Shown in pieces: positions 43,192-52,682 of a DNA stretch of 64,000 bases. The DNA is from Peromyscus leucopus (taxonomy: Eukaryota > Chordata > Mammalia > Rodentia > Cricetidae). The position numbers were made by a program, and so were the translations under genes. The first letter of the stretch is position 1. Every line of letters starts with the position of its first letter. Where the stretch lies: contig NC_051075.1 in NCBI RefSeq assembly GCF_004664715.2, positions 25,009,715 to 25,073,714 on the forward strand. Reading direction: 5' to 3'. The notes beneath the pieces are model-generated. The model saw only the letters and a program-made list of their open reading frames with translations. It was not told the origin of the DNA and did not search any database.

Positions 43192-43612
43192 TCATTTTCC
43201 TTTGCGGTTCTTAATATTTTTTCTTTGTTCTGTGTGTTTAGTGTTTTGATTATTATGTGGCGAGGGGACTTTGTTTTTTGGATCCAGCCTATTTGGTGTT
43301 CTGTAAGGTTTTTGTATCTTCATAGGTATTTCTTTCTTTAAGTTAGGAAAGTTTTCTTCTATGATTTTGTTGAATACATTTTCTGTGCCTTTGAGTTGGT
43401 ATTCTTCTCCTTCTTCTATCCCTATTATTCTTAGATTTGGTCTTTTCATGCTGTCCCAAATTTCTTGGATGTTTTGTGTTACGACTTTTTTGTCTTTAGT
43501 GTTTTCTTTGACTGATGAATCTATTTTCTCTATTGTGTCTTCAGTGTTAGAGATTCTCTGTTCCATCTCTTGCAATCGGTTTGTTATGCTTGTTTCTGTA
43601 GTTCCTTGAATA
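43192..43612 (-). pseudogene. L1 ORF1 3' part (RNA-binding chaperone), truncated
   Basis: The frame covers the end of the coiled coil (ITNRLQEMEQRISNTEDTI) and the RRM-like part (RPNLRIIGIEEGEE, FNKIIEENFPNL), then shifts out of frame after about KKEIPMK, giving an unrelated basic tail. The N-terminal region and most of the coiled coil are absent because of 5' truncation. In intact L1 this trimeric protein binds L1 RNA in the cytoplasm. Confidence 0.9.
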
Positions 43613-43802
43613 TATTTTAAACTAGAAAACAACTGCTATTCTCAAATAGTTCACAATTGGTATGGATTTTTGTATATTGATACAAATTCAAGGTTATTTT
43701 TGTTATAACATACTGTATATATGTTTCTACTCTTGTTTAAGGTATTGTACCTATGAAGCTCATTTTAAAATGTAGTGTAAAGTTCTAGTCCTTGAGAGCT
43801 GT

Positions 43803-43964
43803 TATTTTTTTAAAAGATTTTATTTATTTATTATGTACTCAGAGGAGGGCACCAGATCTCATTACAGATGGTTGTGAGCCACCATGTGGGTACTGGGAAT
43901 TGAACTCAGGAACTCTGGAAGAGCAGTCAGTGCTTTTAACCTCTGAGCCATCTCTCCAGCCCTG
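43803..43964 (-). mobile_element. B2 SINE
   Basis: AAGATTTTATTTATTTATTA, CAGAGGAGGGCACCAGATCT and CTTTTAACCTCTGAGCCATC, TCTCCAGCCC. A nearly full, fairly young copy just past the L1. Confidence 0.93.
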
Positions 43965-43977
43965 TTTTTTTTTTAAT

Positions 43978-44250
43978 GCCAAATGCCATTTATTGAAGGA
44001 GGGAGGAGGTCTTGAATACAGGCTTACAGTACAATGGGAGAACCCTGGAGGGCAGAAGTTCGCTACAGATGTTTTACAATCTTGCATCTGAGCTGTTAAC
44101 GCCCATTATGCAGGATACATAGACAAGGAACTTCCCTTAAGCATTCAGGGGGTGAACCTGGGAGGGAATTAGCATAGGGAGGATATCAAGGTCAAGGTCA
44201 GCAAGCAAGGCAACAGTTATCCAAAACGGGGGCCAGGGACCTACAGGCCC
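43978..44250 (-). mobile_element. Probable solo LTR, class II type
   Basis: On the minus strand GGGGGCCTGTAGGTCCCTGG leads to a CTTCAATAAATGGCATTTGG polyadenylation region near 43,990. This fits the front and back of rodent class II LTRs. Boundaries are soft, and no target duplication was seen. Confidence 0.45.
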
Positions 44251-46720
44251 CCCTTTAACTAGTGAATGAGCTTCTGACTTAGGTTGCACGGGATGTCAGC
44301 AGGTCACTTTACCTGTCATGGAGACACCTGCCCAGGCCACACAGGCACTCTGTCTTAGGTTGGTGAGTGCCTCCCAGGCATTACCCGTCTCTGAATACTC
44401 ATTATCATACAGGCTCAATCTTGTGTGAGCTGCAGGGTTAACTGCTGCCAAAGATCTCAAAGTGGTGCTGGGCTTGCAATCTGTGTGTTCAACACAGAAG
44501 AGACCAACAGAAGTCCTAACCCACCCATAGCCAGCAGGCTAAAGGCAACTGAGCCATTCCCTTCCTTAACGAGCCTTACTGCAAATTGGAGTCCTTGTAA
44601 GATGGTATCCCAAAGGCAAATGGAACTTGAGTTTCTAAATTTATAATTTTAAAAGCCAATCAAAATGTATATAACTATTGAATTAAATTTATCATGCCCA
44701 ATAAAGTGAAAGATTAATTAACTGTGGTAGCTACTTTTGCTGCCAGGGTCTCCACTGTGCTAGCTGTAGTAAGCAATTATGAAATGGTAATCCCAGAAAC
44801 AGTAGCAGCGGTGGCAAACTCTGCTATAACAGCAACAACAGCAGCAGTAATGTCAAATTCTCTTCTGGAGTGTGTGGGCATCCACTGACATGGATACAAC
44901 TCCAGGAGTACAAACTACCAAGGTCCATTTTTCTTGATCCCAGCATGACTTAATCAGGCAGCTCTGCAAAAGAACAACTAAGAACCATAAAGAAAAAACA
45001 GGCATCTCACAAGGAGCATAACTAATGGTCTTATAATGGCTACATTTAGGCTGATAAATTTATTTATTTATTTTATTTATTTTTTTGGTTTTTCAAGACA
45101 GGGTTTCTCTGTGTAGCTTTGTGTTTTTTCTGGAGCTTACTTGGTAGCCCAGGCTGGCCTTGAACTCACAGAGATCTGCCTGGCTCTGCCTCCTAAGTGC
45201 TGGGATTAAAGGTGTGTGCCACCAATGCCCCTTCAAAGGGGGCTAAATGAATTTCAGGAGTCCAATAAATGTTGCACAGAGCCACTCCTGAAAAGTATGT
45301 ATTATACCAGCTTGAAGAGGATTTTGAAAATAAAAAGGCTTAGCTGGCATGCAACTGTTAACAAATAGAGGTCAGTGATCTTTAGGGTTATCCTTAATCT
45401 CCAAGGTGTCTGGGTGACACGTTCTCAAACATACTTGAAAAAGCAGTTACCATACATTACCTTCTGGAGAATCTAACCTCATGGTTATAGTTCCTAGGCT
45501 TATATTAATGCTTGCCAAAGTTGGCCATATTGGGCTCTCAATCCCCATTGGCATCAGAAGCAGAGAGTTTTTCATGAAGACCCAACAGGTCTCTGCCATG
45601 TTGGGCTTCAGCAGTAGCCACAGGGTGCACTCAGTCCTCAGGAATCCAAAGAGGAACCTCATTGTCCTGAGAAAAGACATAAACAGAACTCTGGGGCCAC
45701 ACCAATACCAGATCGGGTCTCCTCCAAGTGTCAGCCTGGAAAGCTGTTATTACAAACTGTTTAGAATAATAATTAAGAAACACAGGTTAGTAGTTAGTAA
45801 TCTATAACAATCAAATTTTAGTCATGCTAGGTATATTTCCAAGGTCATACAGAAATGTATTTTAGATAGATAAATGATATTCAAACACTTCAAAGACCTA
45901 CAGAATATGGCATTTAAAATGTTTTAATAACATAAGGCTTTTATGGCAATGAGACACGTCTGCTCCTGGCATCACTAATCTACTTCATAAAAGTACTATG
46001 GATATCAAAGAACCTCTATATGGAGTTAGCTTCAAATGTGTCAAAGCTTGCCATTTGGGCAAGAAACTGCCCTTGCCTCAACTGCTGACAGTATGCTGTG
46101 CAAATTGGATAAGCAGGACACAAAGGAAGTTGAGTACCAAACTTTGTCAAGATAAGGCAAGTCAGTCCTTCAAAATTCATGCTTCAAAGAAAAGTCTGTC
46201 AGATATTCTAGGCCTGCAGGCCAAAGATGGGTGCCCCAATGTTACAGGGGAACCTTGGGTGACTGTCCAGGCAGCCAGCTGTCTCTGTTGTGTCTATAGT
46301 TTTGGAAATTGCTTGCTCTGTACTTCCTGTTTACTCAAGTAATAGTTTATCCTTCTTGGGTCTCAGATGGGACTGAAGACTAGATAGTTAGTCTTACAGT
46401 TTTCCTTGTTACCAAATTCAGAAAAGAAACTCACAGAAGGTATATAAAGTTTATAAAGATTGAGAGACAGAAAAGCTTAAGTTGTTTAAGAAAATGTTTT
46501 AAGGTCTTAAAAGATATTTTTATGTTGGTAATACAAGCTATGGTAGAAAGTAATTTAGGTATGAAGCTTTGGACTCATCAAGATAGGATATGTAATAGAG
46601 TACTTTTTCTGAGGTTGCCCAATATAAATGGACTAGACATGTAAATGTAATTCTTACCTGATAACTGTTATTATTGTATATAGTTTATTGATGTTAGAGA
46701 AAGAGCCTTTTATTGGACTG
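44251..46720 (+). mobile_element. Decayed internal region of an endogenous retrovirus
   Basis: Placed by the polypurine tract and 3' LTR at its right end. Frames are short, and no gag, protease, RT or integrase motif is recognisable, so this is probably the env-to-LTR part plus noncoding sequence. The segment 44,726-44,870 contains an Ala/Val/Thr-rich stretch in one frame. The left limit is unknown; part of 44,251-44,640 may belong to the neighbouring LTR. A B1 interrupts it at 45,057-45,234. Confidence 0.45.
45057..45234 (-). mobile_element. B1 SINE with (TTTA)n tail
   Basis: (TTTA)n and a T-run precede GGTTTTTCAAGACAGGGTTT, the variant GTAGCTTTGTGTTTTTTCTG and GGGATTAAAGGTGTGTGCCA. Confidence 0.93.
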
Positions 46721-46731
46721 AAAGGAGGAGA
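46721..46731 (+). other. Polypurine tract of the retrovirus-like element
   Basis: AAAGGAGGAGA lies directly before the TG of the LTR, the position of the plus-strand primer in retroviral replication. Confidence 0.7.
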
Positions 46732-47098
46732 TGTTGGGATAATCTTTTTGTACACTGTGAAGATGTTTCTCTGTTTGACCTCACCTGCTTAAGGCACTTA
46801 ACGATTGGTTTAATAAAGAGCTGAATCGTCAATAGCTAGGCAGGAGAGGATCGGCAGGACTTCTGGCAGAGATAGGAACTCTGGGAAAGAATCTGACATG
46901 GGAGATTCACCAGCCAGATGCAGAGGAAGTCAGATGTACAGTACTAAGGAGAGGTAATGAGCCGCATGGCAGAATGTAGATTAATATAAACAAGAGAATG
47001 TAAGTTTTAAGAGCCTAAGCTAAGGCCAAGCTCTCATAGTTAATAAAAAGTGTCCGTGTCATCATCTGGAAGCTGGCAGTCCAAAGAAAGACCTGCCA
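46732..47098 (+). mobile_element. 3' LTR, mys-like family
   Basis: Starts TGTTGGGATAATC and ends AAAGACCTGCCA, 367 bp. CACTTAACGATTGGTTTAAT, AAAGAGCTGAATCGTCAATA and GGCAGGAGAGGAT align with the LTRs at 5,897 and 33,878. No matching 5' LTR is found in the window. Confidence 0.72.
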
Positions 47099-47630
47099 TA
47101 GCCACTCTCTTTTAAGCGTGGCGTTTGGTAAGTGAGTCCCACGTAGGTTCATTGTGTGGATGGAGAAGTGTTGTTTCTGTGCACGTCCCGTCTGGTTCAT
47201 CCACAGTATGATGCTTATCCACAACGACAGCAAGACGTTTGGCTTCTGTAGATTCAAACGTCACAAAAACTTTAAAGCCAGCACAGTTGGCAAGGTCGGG
47301 TGGGCTAAAGCCCTCAGGAGGGTGGCCGGAAAGAGCTCGCGATGGGCGGCTCATTTGAAGGGGAAGCCGGAAATGGACCTGTGAAATCCCAACAAGAGCT
47401 GTGAAGGAAGCGATTGATGCAGTGGGGACAGTACAGTGCAGAGGACCAAACAGGAATTCCAAGCCAAACTGGCAGTAAGCAGAGCGAGGGAAATAGAGAG
47501 CTACAGAAAGCACAAGGCATCAAACAAACCAAACGTCTATCTCATCCCCCGTCCCTGCTGTAGGCAAAGGAGAGGGGCTAAAAGGAGAAAGAGACTAGTG
47601 CACGCATGGAGGGGGTTCTTCAGAAGTCTC
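47099..47630 (-). other. Unassigned sequence with an RRM-like frame
   Basis: On the minus strand 47,112-47,280 reads GFKVFVTFESTEAKRLAVVV and then DKHHTVDEPDG. The first part resembles RNP1 of an RNA-recognition motif and the second the end of an hnRNP A/B-type RRM. The preceding codons do not continue an RRM, no A-tail is visible, and a competing 76-codon frame runs on the plus strand. It may be a decayed processed pseudogene fragment, or chance. Confidence 0.25.
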
Positions 47631-47631
47631 A

Positions 47632-47850
47632 CTGTTGGAGCTCGGGAGAGAGCTTAGTTAGTCAAGTGCAAGCATGGAGGTGTGGGTCCAATTCTCAGAA
47701 CCCACCTAGGAAGCTGGGTGCCGTGGTGGCAGGTGCTTGTAATCCTCGTGCTGGAGATGCGGAGTCAGGTGGATCCTCTGGGTTCACTGGCCAGCCAGGA
47801 TGGCCTATCCGGTGAGCCTTAGGACATTGAGAAACCCCATAGATGGATAC
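47632..47850 (+). mobile_element. B3 SINE
   Basis: GGAGCTCGGGAGAGAGCTTA, GGGTGCCGTGGTGGCAGGTG, GGGTTCACTGGCCAGCCAGG and GAGCCTTAGGACATTGAGAA follow the B3 order. Confidence 0.7.
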
Positions 47851-48065
47851 TGCCCGAGGAATGATACCCCTCCCCCCCGCCCCACAGGAATCATTTCTGT
47901 ATTTGCATTTGAAAATATCTTCTGGAGACTTAGAGTTGTTGATTTGTTATAAAAGGTAACGCACATAGAAGATAACTAGAAATCTCTCCTGCATGGCTGT
48001 TTGTACATCTCAGTGTGTTGTTAGTGATCCATCTGCTTACGCAAACTATGACAATTCTGGTTGTG

Positions 48066-48232
48066 GGCTTGACATGGCGGTGTACGCCTTTAATCCCTGC
48101 GCTAGGGAGGCAGAGGCAGGTGGATTTCTGTAAGTTTGAGGCCAGCCTGGTCTACAGTGTGAGCTCCAGGCCAACCAAGCCTGCATAGTAAGACCCTGTC
48201 CCAAAATAATCAATCGAAAAACAAACAAAATT
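48066..48232 (+). mobile_element. B1 SINE
   Basis: GGCTTGACATGGCGGTGTAC, GGGAGGCAGAGGCAGGTGGA, GAGGCCAGCCTGGTCTACAG and GTAAGACCCTGTCCCAAAAT, then an AAAC-rich tail. Confidence 0.88.
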
Positions 48233-48943
48233 GCATCTGTAAATTCTGGACATAAAATGGTCATGAATCTTGACAATAGCCATTATTTTTGAAGTGACTG
48301 GTTACTAAAATTCATTGTTAGTAATATACAAAATGAAATTCTTTTGTGGCCAAACGTTCCCTTCCCAGTGGTCTGCGGAGACAAGCACAAGGACTGAAGA
48401 TTTTCATGGCAACTTCAGCAGCTTTCGATTTAAGTATTTCCCGTCTCGTCTCCATTTGCAGCTTCCCAGAGGAGCACAGTGGCCACATACAGCGACGCCT
48501 AATTATGAGGACCAGTTCTGACCTAGTTTAATTGTTCTGGCAGGCAGTTGTAGATGGGGGAATAATCTGACGCGGTAACGGTGTTATTTCTGCCTCCAGG
48601 GATGCTCTGTTCTCTTGCTAATGATTTCTGCAGTTCCTGGTAGATGAGCTTCTCCCAGCTGCAGACCGGGAGCCACCCAGGAACAGCTCACTGGGATGTC
48701 TAAAAGTCGCGGGGTTCTTTTAAAAGAGTTCCTAATTGTATTTTGGAAAATAGAACTCACAGCTAGAACATCTGCCTATTGTTTGCACACAATACTATTT
48801 GAAAAGGAGGTTAAAGGAGCTAATTGTAAGACCCAAGGACCGAGGGCCTCTAGCTAAGTATTGGATGAGGTCCTTGATCCTCCCAGAAACCCCATGAGCT
48901 GGGCCTCCACCATCTGATTTGGATGTTGTGTAATGTATACATG
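48233..48943. other. Single-copy stretch, possible conserved noncoding element
   Basis: The part 48,340-48,720 is even in composition and free of repeats, with CGCCTAATTATGAGG (48,496) and GTTTAATTGTTCTGG (48,527). Short overlapping frames at 48,315-48,531 have no known domain. Confidence 0.4.
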
Positions 48944-49025
48944 TGTCAGAGCATCACATGGAGTCTATTAACATGTGCTTTATATGTCAGAGCATCACAT
49001 GGAGTCTATTAACATGTACTTTGTA
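48944..49025. repeat. Tandem duplication of a 41-bp unit
   Basis: TGTCAGAGCATCACATGGAG followed by TCTATTAACATGTGCTTTATA occurs twice with two mismatches, and a third unit starts at 49,026. The low divergence points to a recent duplication. Confidence 0.95.
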
Positions 49026-49919
49026 TGTCATATAGAAATTAATTAAAATAAAGCATTTTCTTTAATCCCCAGGTTACGAAAGAATTTCATGCCTAAAGGG
49101 CAAAAGCCATTAACAAAAATAAATAAGTGTGCTAATTACATTCAAACTTGAATACCAAAGGCACCTCAAAGCTAAAACCCAGCCATTTTGAAAAGATACT
49201 TGCAATATATTTTCTAAAACTGAATTTATTAACTGTTAGTGAGAAAGATCCCTGAATGTTTTCATTCCTTCTAGGAGTGAATAGTCCTACAAACTACCCA
49301 GAAGCCTAGATAGATCAGTGGTTAATACATGGAGTAGATTAAAGGCAAAAATCAACCTGAAAAAGAAAAGTATTTCACAAAATGGGCAAATGTAAAAGGT
49401 TGAGTGATACAAGAAACCTCGATAGTTACTGTGTGAAAAATACCTTCAAGAGACAAGGTAAACACAAGGCAAGGCATTCCTTTGTGGTCATCAGATTGGC
49501 CGGTCTTTTAAAAGTTTGATTGTGTGCAGCATTGTAGGAATGTGTGAGAGGAGCGTTCATGGGCTAGGAAGCCATGGGCAGAGATGACAGAATGTTATTG
49601 ATTGTATTTCCAAATATATTTAAAACATTTAATGTTTTATTATTATTGCTTTATGAAATCACTCATCATTTGACCGTGACTATTTCTTTACATCCTATAA
49701 CCAACTACATGCCTCTCACTTGGTCACATATTTCTGTACATATATCTGGAATCATTTCTTTTTGTCCTAGAACTTTGAAAAAGCTAAAAAAAAAAAAATG
49801 GATGAAGAGATGAAGTCTTGCTGTGTTTCCCGGCTGGCCCTGAGCCCCTGGGTTGGAACGCTGCAATAGCAGGACTGTATGTAGCACACATCAGTGTGCC
49901 CCACTGAACACTTATTTTC
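49026..49919. other. Single-copy AT-rich sequence with a possible B1 trace
   Basis: GAAGTCTTGCTGTGTTTCCC and GCTGGCCCTGAGCC at 49,812-49,848 may be a very old minus-strand B1. Nothing else is recognised. Confidence 0.35.
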
Positions 49920-50291
49920 GACTGGGTCTTTGGTAGGGAAGTCTCCAGGGTTCTATTTTCCTGAATATGCCTTTGTTTTTCCTTTCCATTTGAAAGATAT
50001 TTTTGCTAAGTGTATGTCAAGTTGGAAGTGATTTTCTTCCTGTACTTTAGAGAAATCAGTCCATTTTGTTTTCTATTGACAAGCCAAGAACTGCCTTATC
50101 GTTGTTTTCTTTAAAGCTAATGCGTCTTTTCTCTCTGCTTTTGAGTTGTCTCTTTGTTAGTTTTAAGCAGTCTTGCACAACGCATTTAAGTGTGGTTTTC
50201 TTGGTGTTTAATCTGCTTGCGTTCAAAGAGCTTCTTAAATCTGTAGTTTGAGATCTTCTGTCAGCATTTGAAGACTCTCATCCAGAGAGTA
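49920..50291 (-). mobile_element. Ancient L1M fragment (ORF1/5' region)
   Basis: GTGTGGTTTTCTTGGTGTTT, AATCTGCTTGCGTTCAAAGA, GCTTCTTAAATCTGTAGTTT and earlier GATATTTTTGCTAAGTGTAT match the reverse strand of old mammalian L1. The B1 at 50,302 is inserted at its edge. Confidence 0.65.
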
Positions 50292-50301
50292 CACCATTCT
50301 T

Positions 50302-50457
50302 TTTTTTTTTTTTCTCAAGACAGAGTTTCTCTGTATAGCTTTGCCACCTTTCCTGGAACTCATTCTGTAGACCAGGCTGGCCTCGAACTCACAGAGATGG
50401 GCCTGCCTCGCCTCCCAAGTGCTGGGATTAAAGGCGTGTGCCTCTGCTGCCTGACTG
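50302..50457 (-). mobile_element. B1 SINE with 10-bp target duplication
   Basis: T-run, CTCAAGACAGAGTTTCTCTG, CAGGCTGGCCTCGAACTCAC, GGGATTAAAGGCGTGTGCC. CACCATTCTT occurs at 50,292-50,301 and 50,458-50,467. Confidence 0.95.
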
Positions 50458-50467
50458 CACCATTCTT

Positions 50468-50960
50468 GACCTCTTCCCTTAAAGCCCTTAGTCCACAGCC
50501 CGGGGTGTCCTATACAGTTCTTTCGCTCTTGATGTGGTTTTCATCTCTTCTCCCATGCCCTGGTTGTCACTATCTCTCACTGTGAAGTTGATATCAGTTG
50601 TGAACTTGGTTAGGCCTGGAATGACTTGGGGATGGGCCTCTGGGCTTGCCTGTGGGATTTATCTTGGTTACATTAATGGACATAGGAAGACTGGGCCCAC
50701 TGAGTGGCATCATTTTCTGGCCTAGACCAGAAAATGTTTTGTAGAAAATGTATTGTATAAAAAGAGAGAGTGGGTTAGCTGGGCACAAACATTCATCCTT
50801 CTTTGCTTCTTGGTTGTGGGTGCTCTATGACTAGATGCCTTGGGAGTTTGCCCTTGTGACTTCCCACCACAATGGACTTCAACACTGAACAAGGTAAAAT
50901 CAACTCTTCATTCTTTGAATTGCTCTAGGACAAGTCAATATGCAAGCTCTTTCCGATAGG
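50468..50960. other. Single-copy or decayed L1M sequence
   Basis: It may continue the ancient L1M split by the B1, but no phrase is clear enough to prove it. Confidence 0.3.
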
Positions 50961-50961
50961 A

Positions 50962-51068
50962 TCTAGCCGGTCTCAAACTCATTATGTGTCAGGGGGTGAC
51001 CTTGAACTCCTGGTCCTCTTTCCTCCACTTTCCAATTGCTGGGACTACAGGTAGGTACATACCACTAT
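50962..51068 (-). mobile_element. B1-type SINE relic
   Basis: CTAGCCGGTCTCAAACTCAT, GACCTTGAACTCCTGGTCCT and GCTGGGACTACAGGTAGGTA. Confidence 0.6.
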
Positions 51069-51076
51069 ACAACGTC

Positions 51077-51077
<1 letters not shown>

Positions 51078-51109
<32 letters not shown>

Positions 51110-51128
51110 TATATGTGTGTGCTGTTTG

Positions 51129-51161
<33 letters not shown>

Positions 51162-51178
51162 TATATGTGTGTGCTGTT

Positions 51179-51232
<54 letters not shown>
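51078..51232. repeat. (GT)n array with a higher-order unit
   Basis: GT runs are broken twice by the same block, GTATATGTGTGTGCTGTTTG, at about 51,109 and 51,160, giving a unit of roughly 51-53 bp. The array ends in about 26 GT units. Confidence 0.93.
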
Positions 51233-51236
<4 letters not shown>

Positions 51237-51470
51237 GTGGTACAAATGCAGAGACCAGAGGAGGGCACTGAGTGTCCTCTTTTATCACACTCTGCCTTAA
51301 TCCTTTGAGGAAAGTTTTCTCCTTGAACCCAGAACTTGTGCTTTTTGGCTATGCTGGCACCCAGGATCACTCAGTGATTCTGTTTCTGCCCTTACTGTGT
51401 TGGGCTTAGAAGCAAGTATAAGATTGTGCATGGCTTGGTGTGCGGGTGCTGGGATCTGAACTCTAGATTG
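51233..51470 (-). mobile_element. Old composite SINE
   Basis: CAGAGACCAGAGGAGGGCAC, GTGTCCTCTTTTATCACACT and GTGCTGGGATCTGAACTCTA. The GT array lies at its tail side, as at 7,103. Confidence 0.6.
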
Positions 51471-51476
51471 ATCTTT

Positions 51477-51541
51477 CTCCTCCTCTTCCTCCTCTTCCTC
51501 CTCCTCCTCCTCCTCCTTCTCCTCCTCCTCCTCTTCTTCTT
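51477..51541. repeat. (CTC/CTT)n microsatellite
   Basis: Imperfect CTC and CTT triplets over 65 bp. Confidence 0.95.
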
Positions 51542-51559
51542 TGATTGTTTTCTTTAATT

Positions 51560-51712
51560 TCTTAGCTCTTTTGGTATAGGGCTTAGCTGTGTGGTACTCA
51601 CTGTCCTAGAACTCGCTATGCATACTAGATGATGGCCTTCAACTTTTGGCCGTGTTCTTGCCCCTGTCTCCCAAGTGCTGGGATTAGAGGCATGTGCCTC
51701 CATAACTAGATT
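51560..51712 (-). mobile_element. B1 SINE, old
   Basis: CTGTCCTAGAACTCGCTATG and CCCAAGTGCTGGGATTAGAG, GCATGTGCCTCCATAAC. Confidence 0.68.
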
Positions 51713-51989
51713 GTATTGATCTTTCATTTGCTTAATGTCTTTTTATTCCTTGCATTCTGTTTAACTGTGTTAGGAATGGAACAGAGATAAATGCCCACCT
51801 CCCACCCTCCATGGCTATCTGAACGTGCCCTCTTTCCCTTTCTAAAATTTACATTGTGATTCTATTTTCTTCTTGAACTCTTGTAAACTTTGGGAGTTCT
51901 GACCATGACAATTAACTAAACTCCTGCAGAACAGGTGTTTTCTATGATATTTTAAATGAAATACAACATTAGATGCTGTGTTTTAATGG

Positions 51990-52148
51990 CCCATGAAAAA
52001 AAGAATGTGAAAAAAAGCAGCCTTCCACAAATAAATGATCCCAAAATGACTTTTTCTTAGACAAACAAAGGTGATATAGTGGAGGAAAAAAGATCTTTCA
52101 ACAAATGTCACTGGAGCAATTGGACACTTGTATACAAAAATAAACTCG
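51990..52148 (+). mobile_element. Ancient L1M ORF2, piece 1
   Basis: ACAAACAAAGGTGATATAGT, AAAGATCTTTCAACAAATGT, CACTGGAGCAATTGGACACT and TGTATACAAAAATAAACTCG match the plus strand of old L1 ORF2. Confidence 0.62.
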
Positions 52149-52232
52149 GTGTTGGGGATGTAGCTCAGCGGTGGAGGGCTTGCCCAGTACACAAACGGCC
52201 CTAGGTTTAATGATCAGAATGACAAACAGAGA
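52149..52232 (+). mobile_element. ID SINE nested in the L1M
   Basis: GTTGGGGATGTAGCTCAGCG, GTGGAGGGCTTGCCCAGTAC match ID. L1M sequence lies on both sides in collinear order. Confidence 0.8.
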
Positions 52233-52682
52233 AGCAGGCAGGCAGACATCTTCCACTGAAACCACGTTCTATTTGAAATTATGATATAAGCTCAAAATGG
52301 ATCACAAATCTAAATGCAAGGCCTAATCTATCAAGTGAATGATCAAAAGCAGACAAAACCAAAATTTCTTAGATATAACAGTGTACCAAAATTTGACATT
52401 GATCTTCATCAAAATTCTAAACTTCTGTTTTTCAAAAGACACCATGACCAGGCATATTAAAAGGACTTGACCATATCAACTGCTAGTGAGGAGGTGGAGC
52501 AACTGGAACCATTGTGTGTGCTGAGGAGAGGGCTACTGGACATGGACACTAGAAAACAGCTGTATTTAGCCTGTGACACAAGCATTTTACTCCCAGGTAT
52601 TTACTCAAGAAAATGATGAAACCATGATCCATACAAAGCCTTGTGTACAAATATGCATAGCAGATTTATTTATTGAAAAGGC
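52233..52682 (+). mobile_element. Ancient L1M ORF2, piece 2
   Basis: AAAATGGATCACAAATCTAA, CTAAACTTCTGTTTTTCAAA, GTGAGGAGGTGGAGCAACTG and GTACAAATATGCATAGCAGA follow L1 ORF2 order. Confidence 0.68.

Larger units (their letters stand above)
38529..43612 (-). mobile_element. LINE-1, about 5.1 kb, truncated at its 5' end in ORF1
   Basis: On the plus strand it begins with a T-rich run (A-tail on the minus strand), then the 3' UTR (CCCCATTCCCACCTCCTCCA, CCTGGTAGACTCAGTCCAGG), ORF2 and the end of ORF1. Sequence beyond about 43,612 no longer matches L1, so ORF1's N-terminal part, the promoter and 5' UTR are missing. The flanks TCCTGAATTTTT and TCCTTGAATATATTTT are vaguely alike but are not a clear target duplication. 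It is much better preserved than the L1 pieces at 32-38 kb. Confidence 0.95.

Noticed and set aside
39034..43612. Possibility that the L1 is still active
   Set aside because: ORF1 lacks its N-terminal part and 5' UTR, and ORF2 is broken in several places.
45447..45807. Opposed frames of 77 (minus) and 108 (plus) codons considered as env remnants
   Set aside because: No retroviral motif is visible in either frame, and they overlap each other.
51078..51232. Regularly spaced repeats resembling a CRISPR array
   Set aside because: The unit is a GT microsatellite cassette in a mammalian genome; there are no unique spacers and no cas genes.
50984..51370. Cys-Val repeat frames of about 100 codons
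   Set aside because: Translation of the GT array.
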